Assembly: GCA_021734245.1 (NCBI GenBank)
Contig: JAIPJH010000008.1
Location: forward strand, 1-57,587
Length of the DNA: 57,587 nt
Reading direction: 5' to 3'
DNA from: Candidatus Cloacimonadota bacterium
GTDB taxonomy: Bacteria > Cloacimonadota > Cloacimonadia > Cloacimonadales > TCS61
Below, piece after piece: positions 53,969-57,587 of the stretch; the first letter of the stretch is position 1; each line of letters begins with the position of its first letter. The translations under genes were made by a program, and so were the position numbers. The notes under the pieces are model-generated. The model saw only the letters and a list, made by a program, of their open reading frames with translations, was not told where the DNA came from and ran no database searches.

Positions 53969-55126
53969 TTATATAAAAAACTCTTTCAACTTACTGAAAA
54001 AACTTTTATGCGGATGCAGCTTTTTTTCAGAATCGTACTTACTTAATTTACTGAACAATTCCTTTTCATCAGCATTCAATTTTGTAGGTGTTATCACTCG
54101 CACTTTCACAAAAAGGTCTCCACGATATGAACTGTTTACATGCGGCAAACCCTGGCTGCGAAGTCGGAAAACTTTGCCACTTTGAGTTCCGGCAGGAATT
54201 TTCATTTTAACTTTGCCGGAAAGAGTTGGACACAGAATTTCCGTTCCCAAAGCTGCCTGAGAAAAACTGATAGGAAATTCACAAACCAGATTGGCATCCT
54301 GACGTTCAAAAATATCATGTTCTTTTTCGTGGATCAGAACCAGAATGTCACCATTCTCACCACCATTTTTACCGCGATTTCCCTGACCGCGCAAGCGAAT
54401 ATACTGACCTTCGGAAACTCCGGCAGGAATATTTATACTGATCGTTTTAGTTTTGGCTGAACGACCTTCACCACCACATTTGAGGCATTTATTCTTGATC
54501 TGCTTTCCGCTTCCATGACAAGATGGGCAAGTTACAACCTGTTGAATCTGGCCAAAAAGTGAACGTGAAACCTGACGAACCTGACCGGAACCATTACATT
54601 GACTACAAGTTTGTGTGTTTCCATCTGCTGAACCTGTTCCATTACAGGCGCTGCAAGAATCCTGCACATTTATCTTTATCTTCTTATCAATACCTTTATT
54701 TACTTCTTCCAAACTAAGTGAAAGTGAAATTTGCAGGTCTTCACCGCGGTTGTTGGATTGTGATCTTCTTCTGCCACCGCCAAAACCACCACCGAAGATA
54801 TGTTCAAAAATACTACCGAAACCACTATCTCCAAAGATATCGGAGAAGTCGCTGGCATGAGTAAAATTGTCCCAGGTAAATCCGTTATTTCCAAAAGCAC
54901 CTTCCACTCCGGCATGACCGTATTGATCATACTTCTGGCGTTTATTTCGATCACTCAGAACTTCATACGCTTCGGAAGCTTCTTTAAATTTATCTTCTGC
55001 TGTTTTATCATCCTTGTTTTTATCAGGATGATATTTCATTGCCAATTTACGATAGGCTTTTTTTATCTCTGAATCACTGGCATTTTTGTCTACGCCCAGA
55101 ACTTCATAATAATCTCTTTTTGCCAT
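53969..55126 (-). CDS. dnaJ: Chaperone DnaJ
   Basis: 385 residues, class I Hsp40: J domain (1-70) with HPDKN, Gly/Phe-rich region (about 80-125), zinc finger with four CxxCxGxG units ([32 protein letters not shown]) and the C-terminal substrate-binding domain. It stimulates the ATPase of DnaK, encoded 320 bp upstream on the same strand; the spacer holds strong hairpins that could lower dnaJ expression relative to dnaK. Confidence 0.97.
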   Translation of the reverse strand: MAKRDYYEVLGVDKNASDSEIKKAYRKLAMKYHPDKNKDDKTAEDKFKEASEAYEVLSDRNKRQKYDQYGHAGVEGAFGNNGFTWDNFTHASDFSDIFGDSGFGSIFEHIFGGGFGGGRRRSQSNNRGEDLQISLSLSLEEVNKGIDKKIKINVQDSCSACNGTGSADGNTQTCSQCNGSGQVRQVSRSLFGQIQQVVTCPSCHGSGKQIKNKCLKCGGEGRSAKTKTISINIPAGVSEGQYIRLRGQGNRGKNGGENGDILVLIHEKEHDIFERQDANLVCEFPISFSQAALGTEILCPTLSGKVKMKIPAGTQSGKVFRLRSQGLPHVNSSYRGDLFVKVRVITPTKLNADEKELFSKLSKYDSEKKLHPHKSFFSKLKEFFI

Positions 55127-55445
55127 CTGATATTCCTTATCCTAAATTTCATAAGCCAAAAAATCCCAGGCGGGATTTTAGGCAAAACATTTTAAGAAAG
55201 AGCAGATATTAAAGTTAAAAATCACCCTCCGGACATCGAGTGCCCGGAAGGTAATCTGCTCATTCGTATTTATATTATTTCTCCGTTTCTATGAACAGAG
55301 AACAATTTGAACTACTTGTCGTCATCAAACCCACAGAACGACATTCGCCGTCCAGCTCCCTTCACAGGGAGCAAATATGGAAATAAGTTTTTAAACATTT
55401 ATACTTTCCTCTTTCTCCCCCCTGTTAAGGGGGAATAAAAGGGGG
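55127..55445. other. dnaK-dnaJ spacer with stacked hairpins
   Basis: No gene. Contains AAATCCC/GGGATTT (about 55171-55188), a nested hairpin (55200-55261), GCTCCCT/AGGGAGC (55355-55372) and CCCCCT/AGGGGG (about 55417-55433) abutting the dnaK stop. Possible attenuation or processing sites. Confidence 0.6.
55200..55261. repeat. Nested hairpin in the dnaK-dnaJ spacer
   Basis: Outer arms GAGCAGAT/ATCTGCTC (8 bp, perfect) and inner arms CCTCCGG/CCGGAAGG. No known RNA family recognised. Confidence 0.6.
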
Positions 55446-57428
55446 TTATTTATCGTCATCGACGACTTCAAAATCAGCGTCTACCGGACCATCCGAGTTT
55501 GGTTCACTTTTCTGCTGTTGCTGCTGACCGCCCATTTTGCTGGGATCAAAATCTGCATTTTGAGTTTGAGATTCACCTCCACCCTGAGCTTGCTGTTGTT
55601 TCTGCATTTCGGCATAAACAATCTCGCCGATCTTTTGAGCTTTTTTAGCCAGGTCGTCACGAACAGCTTCATATTCTGCTTTTGTAGCAGCACGCTTATT
55701 CATTTCTTCCATCTTTTCTTTTGCTTCTTTGATGGCATCTTCTACAGCTTTTCTTTCATCTGCAGAAAGCTTGGAACCGTGTTCTTCCAGACTTTTTTCG
55801 GTACTGAAGATAAGGGTATCAAGTTCATTGCGTGCTTGAATTCCTTCTTTCTTGTTTTTATCTTCATCTGCATGAGCTTCAGCATCTTTCACCATTCTTT
55901 CAATCTCAGATTCATCCAGAGTTCCGGTTCTTTCGATCTTGATAGATTGTTCTTTTCCGGTTCCCTTATCTTTGGCATGAACATGCAGAATTCCGTTGGC
56001 ATCGATATCGAAAGTAACTTCGATCTGTGGAACACCGCGTGGTGCTGCCGGAATACCGGTAAGTTCAAAGTTACCAAGTCTTCTGTTATCAGCAGCCATG
56101 GTTCTTTCACCCTGCAATACAACGATAGAAACAGCTGGTTGATTGTCGGCTGCAGTAGAGAATACCTGGCTTTTCTTGGTAGGAATTGTTGTATTTCTTT
56201 CGATGAGTGTTGTCATTACACCACCCAGAGTTTCAATTCCCAATGAAAGCGGAGTTACATCCAAAAGCAGAATATCGTTCAGATCTTCGTCTCCACTAAG
56301 AATTCCACCTTGAATAGCTGCTCCAACGGCAACAACTTCATCAGGATTTACACTCTTGTTTGGTTTTTTGCCAAAGTGTTTTTCTACAGCTTCTACAACT
56401 GCAGGAATACGTGTACTTCCACCAACCAACAGCACTTCATCAATATCGCTAATATTTAATTTAGCATCTTTAAGAGCTTGTTTACATGGTTCGATAGAGC
56501 GTGCGACCAGATCACTGGTCATTCGGTTGAATTGAGATAAACTCAAATCCAGACTCAAGTGTTTTGGACCGCTGGCATCTGCAGTAATAAAGGGCAGATT
56601 TATGTTTGTGCTTTGAGTTCCGGAAAGTTCGATCTTGGCTTTTTCGGCAGCTTCTCTTATGCGCTGCATTGCCATGGCATCTTTAGAGATATCCACGCCT
56701 TCCTGTTTCTTGAATTCTGACAGGATCCAATCCATGATCTTCTTATCAAAATCGTCTCCACCCAAATGAGTGTCACCATTTGTGGAAAGAACTTCTACCA
56801 CGCCTTCTGCAACTTCCAGAATAGAAATATCAAAAGTTCCGCCGCCCAAATCGTATACGGCTACTTTTTCTTCTTTTTTGCTTTCCAAACCATAAGCAAG
56901 AGCTGCTGCGGTCGGTTCGTTGATGATTCTTTTTACTTCCAAACCGGCAATTCTTCCGGCATCTTTGGTTGCTTGTCTTTGAGCATCATTGAAATAAGCT
57001 GGAACTGTGATAACAGCTTCCGTAACTTTTTGTCCCAGGTGCGATTCGGCAGTTTCCTTCATTTTTGTAAGGACCATTGCACTGATTTCCTGGGGTGTGA
57101 AATCTTTGTTTTCCACATCTACATGCACGGTAACTTCACCGAATTTTCCACCTTTTACCTGGTATGTTACATTTTGAATTTCGGAGCCAACTTCGTTCAG
57201 TTGACGTCCCATAAAACGTTTGATAGATGTAATCGTATTTTTGGGATTTGTAACTGCCTGACGTTTAGCGATCTGGCCTACAAGTCTGTCTTTATCTTTG
57301 GTGAAAGCCACTACAGATGGTGTAGTTCTTGCGCCTTCTGCGTTTTGAATTACAACAGGTTTTCCACCTTCCATCACGCTAACGCAGGAATTTGTTGTTC
57401 CTAAATCAATTCCGATGATTTTTCCCAT
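55446..57428 (-). CDS. dnaK: Chaperone DnaK (Hsp70)
   Basis: 660 residues, full length. ATPase domain with [11 protein letters not shown], then [24 protein letters not shown] and GGSTRIP; linker [10 protein letters not shown]; substrate-binding domain; helical lid and a Gln-rich tail ending [14 protein letters not shown]-dependent folding chaperone working with DnaJ. No grpE lies in the window. A strong AGGAGG site precedes the ATG. The upstream region carries an FCB-type promoter and no CIRCE element that I can see. Confidence 0.98.
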   Translation of the reverse strand: MGKIIGIDLGTTNSCVSVMEGGKPVVIQNAEGARTTPSVVAFTKDKDRLVGQIAKRQAVTNPKNTITSIKRFMGRQLNEVGSEIQNVTYQVKGGKFGEVTVHVDVENKDFTPQEISAMVLTKMKETAESHLGQKVTEAVITVPAYFNDAQRQATKDAGRIAGLEVKRIINEPTAAALAYGLESKKEEKVAVYDLGGGTFDISILEVAEGVVEVLSTNGDTHLGGDDFDKKIMDWILSEFKKQEGVDISKDAMAMQRIREAAEKAKIELSGTQSTNINLPFITADASGPKHLSLDLSLSQFNRMTSDLVARSIEPCKQALKDAKLNISDIDEVLLVGGSTRIPAVVEAVEKHFGKKPNKSVNPDEVVAVGAAIQGGILSGDEDLNDILLLDVTPLSLGIETLGGVMTTLIERNTTIPTKKSQVFSTAADNQPAVSIVVLQGERTMAADNRRLGNFELTGIPAAPRGVPQIEVTFDIDANGILHVHAKDKGTGKEQSIKIERTGTLDESEIERMVKDAEAHADEDKNKKEGIQARNELDTLIFSTEKSLEEHGSKLSADERKAVEDAIKEAKEKMEEMNKRAATKAEYEAVRDDLAKKAQKIGEIVYAEMQKQQQAQGGGESQTQNADFDPSKMGGQQQQQKSEPNSDGPVDADFEVVDDDK

Positions 57429-57503
57429 ATTTCCTCCTTGTCATTTTCGTGGTTCTGTAACACAAAACCTTCTTTTTTTTACGTTAACTAATTATTTTCT
57501 ATA

Positions 57504-57536
57504 CAAATATACCATAGTGGGAAAATCTCCCCCAAA
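57504..57536 (-). promoter_or_regulatory. FCB-type promoter of dnaK
   Basis: On the minus strand TTTG (57533-57536), 21-bp spacer and TATATTTG (57504-57511), an exact match to the TTTG/TAnnTTTG consensus of Bacteroidota housekeeping sigma. It lies about 75 bp upstream of the dnaK start. Confidence 0.55.
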
Positions 57537-57587
57537 AAATTAGAGTCCAGGCCAATTCCTGAGAGAGATAATCCCATGAAAATTATT

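Noticed and set aside
57429-57587. CIRCE heat-shock operator upstream of dnaK, and a plus-strand gene starting near 57576
   Set aside because: No TTAGCACTC-type inverted repeat is present. The ATG near 57577 leaves only four codons before the window edge, too few to support a gene.

Overview
The window looks like chromosome of an anaerobic FCB-group bacterium, most likely of the Cloacimonadota (Candidatus Cloacimonas-like) lineage. The basis is low-to-moderate GC, three secreted proteins ending in a NPFNP...W.G...SSG/ASG type IX secretion (T9SS) sorting domain, a Bacteroidota-style TAnnTTTG promoter in front of dnaK, and an amino-acid/organic-acid fermentation gene set. This placement is inferred from protein style only. 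No rRNA, tRNA, CRISPR array or intact transposon was recognised.

Layout. 1-5315: a very large secreted gingipain-type (C25) protein, cut by the left window edge. 5469-6569: M29 aminopeptidase. 6787-9994: two tandem TrkH/KtrB potassium-transport membrane subunits. 10178-12389 (minus): LemA plus two TPM-domain proteins. 12811-19748 (minus): an operon of PD40 lipoprotein, NAD(P)-binding reductase, an unusual esterase-ankyrin-metallo-beta-lactamase fusion and an FtsX/MacB-type permease; it ends in a chimeric scar made of a truncated second lipoprotein copy joined to a duplicated aconitase tail.

20231-33338 (minus): the metabolic core, apparently one long operon. In transcription order it holds saccharopine dehydrogenase, lysine-ketoglutarate reductase-like protein, a CitD-CitE fusion, two citrate-lyase alpha subunits, an iso(homo)citrate-type dehydrogenase, a degenerate HD protein, and two LeuCD-fused aconitase-family hydratases with a four-helix-bundle cassette between them. 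I propose as a hypothesis that this encodes lysine catabolism through saccharopine and a reversed alpha-aminoadipate (homocitrate) route ending in a homocitrate-lyase reaction that would regenerate the 2-oxoglutarate used in the first step. A conventional citrate/isocitrate role beside an unrelated lysine pair is the main alternative.

33507-34440 (minus): an SdpR/SdpI-like autorepressor-immunity pair. 34563-37555 (plus): PTS-EIIA-like regulator, cation/proton antiporter and RluA-type pseudouridine synthase. 37756-40459 (minus): fur-feoB iron operon with a predicted Fur operator. 40559-42767 (minus): EamA transporter and a D-threonine aldolase/D-serine dehydratase-like PLP enzyme. 43289-46848 (minus): two exported VWA proteins. 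47099-50817 (plus): secreted proteins, two carrying nearly identical sorting domains and one split by an in-frame TGA. 50985-57428 (minus): small helical protein, CCA-adding-type enzyme, RsmE, a DUF559 endonuclease-like cassette, DnaJ and DnaK.

Intergenic DNA is rich in short dispersed palindromes of several families. They abut start and stop codons, flank small cassette genes as inverted pairs and in two places seem to supply a Shine-Dalgarno-like sequence.
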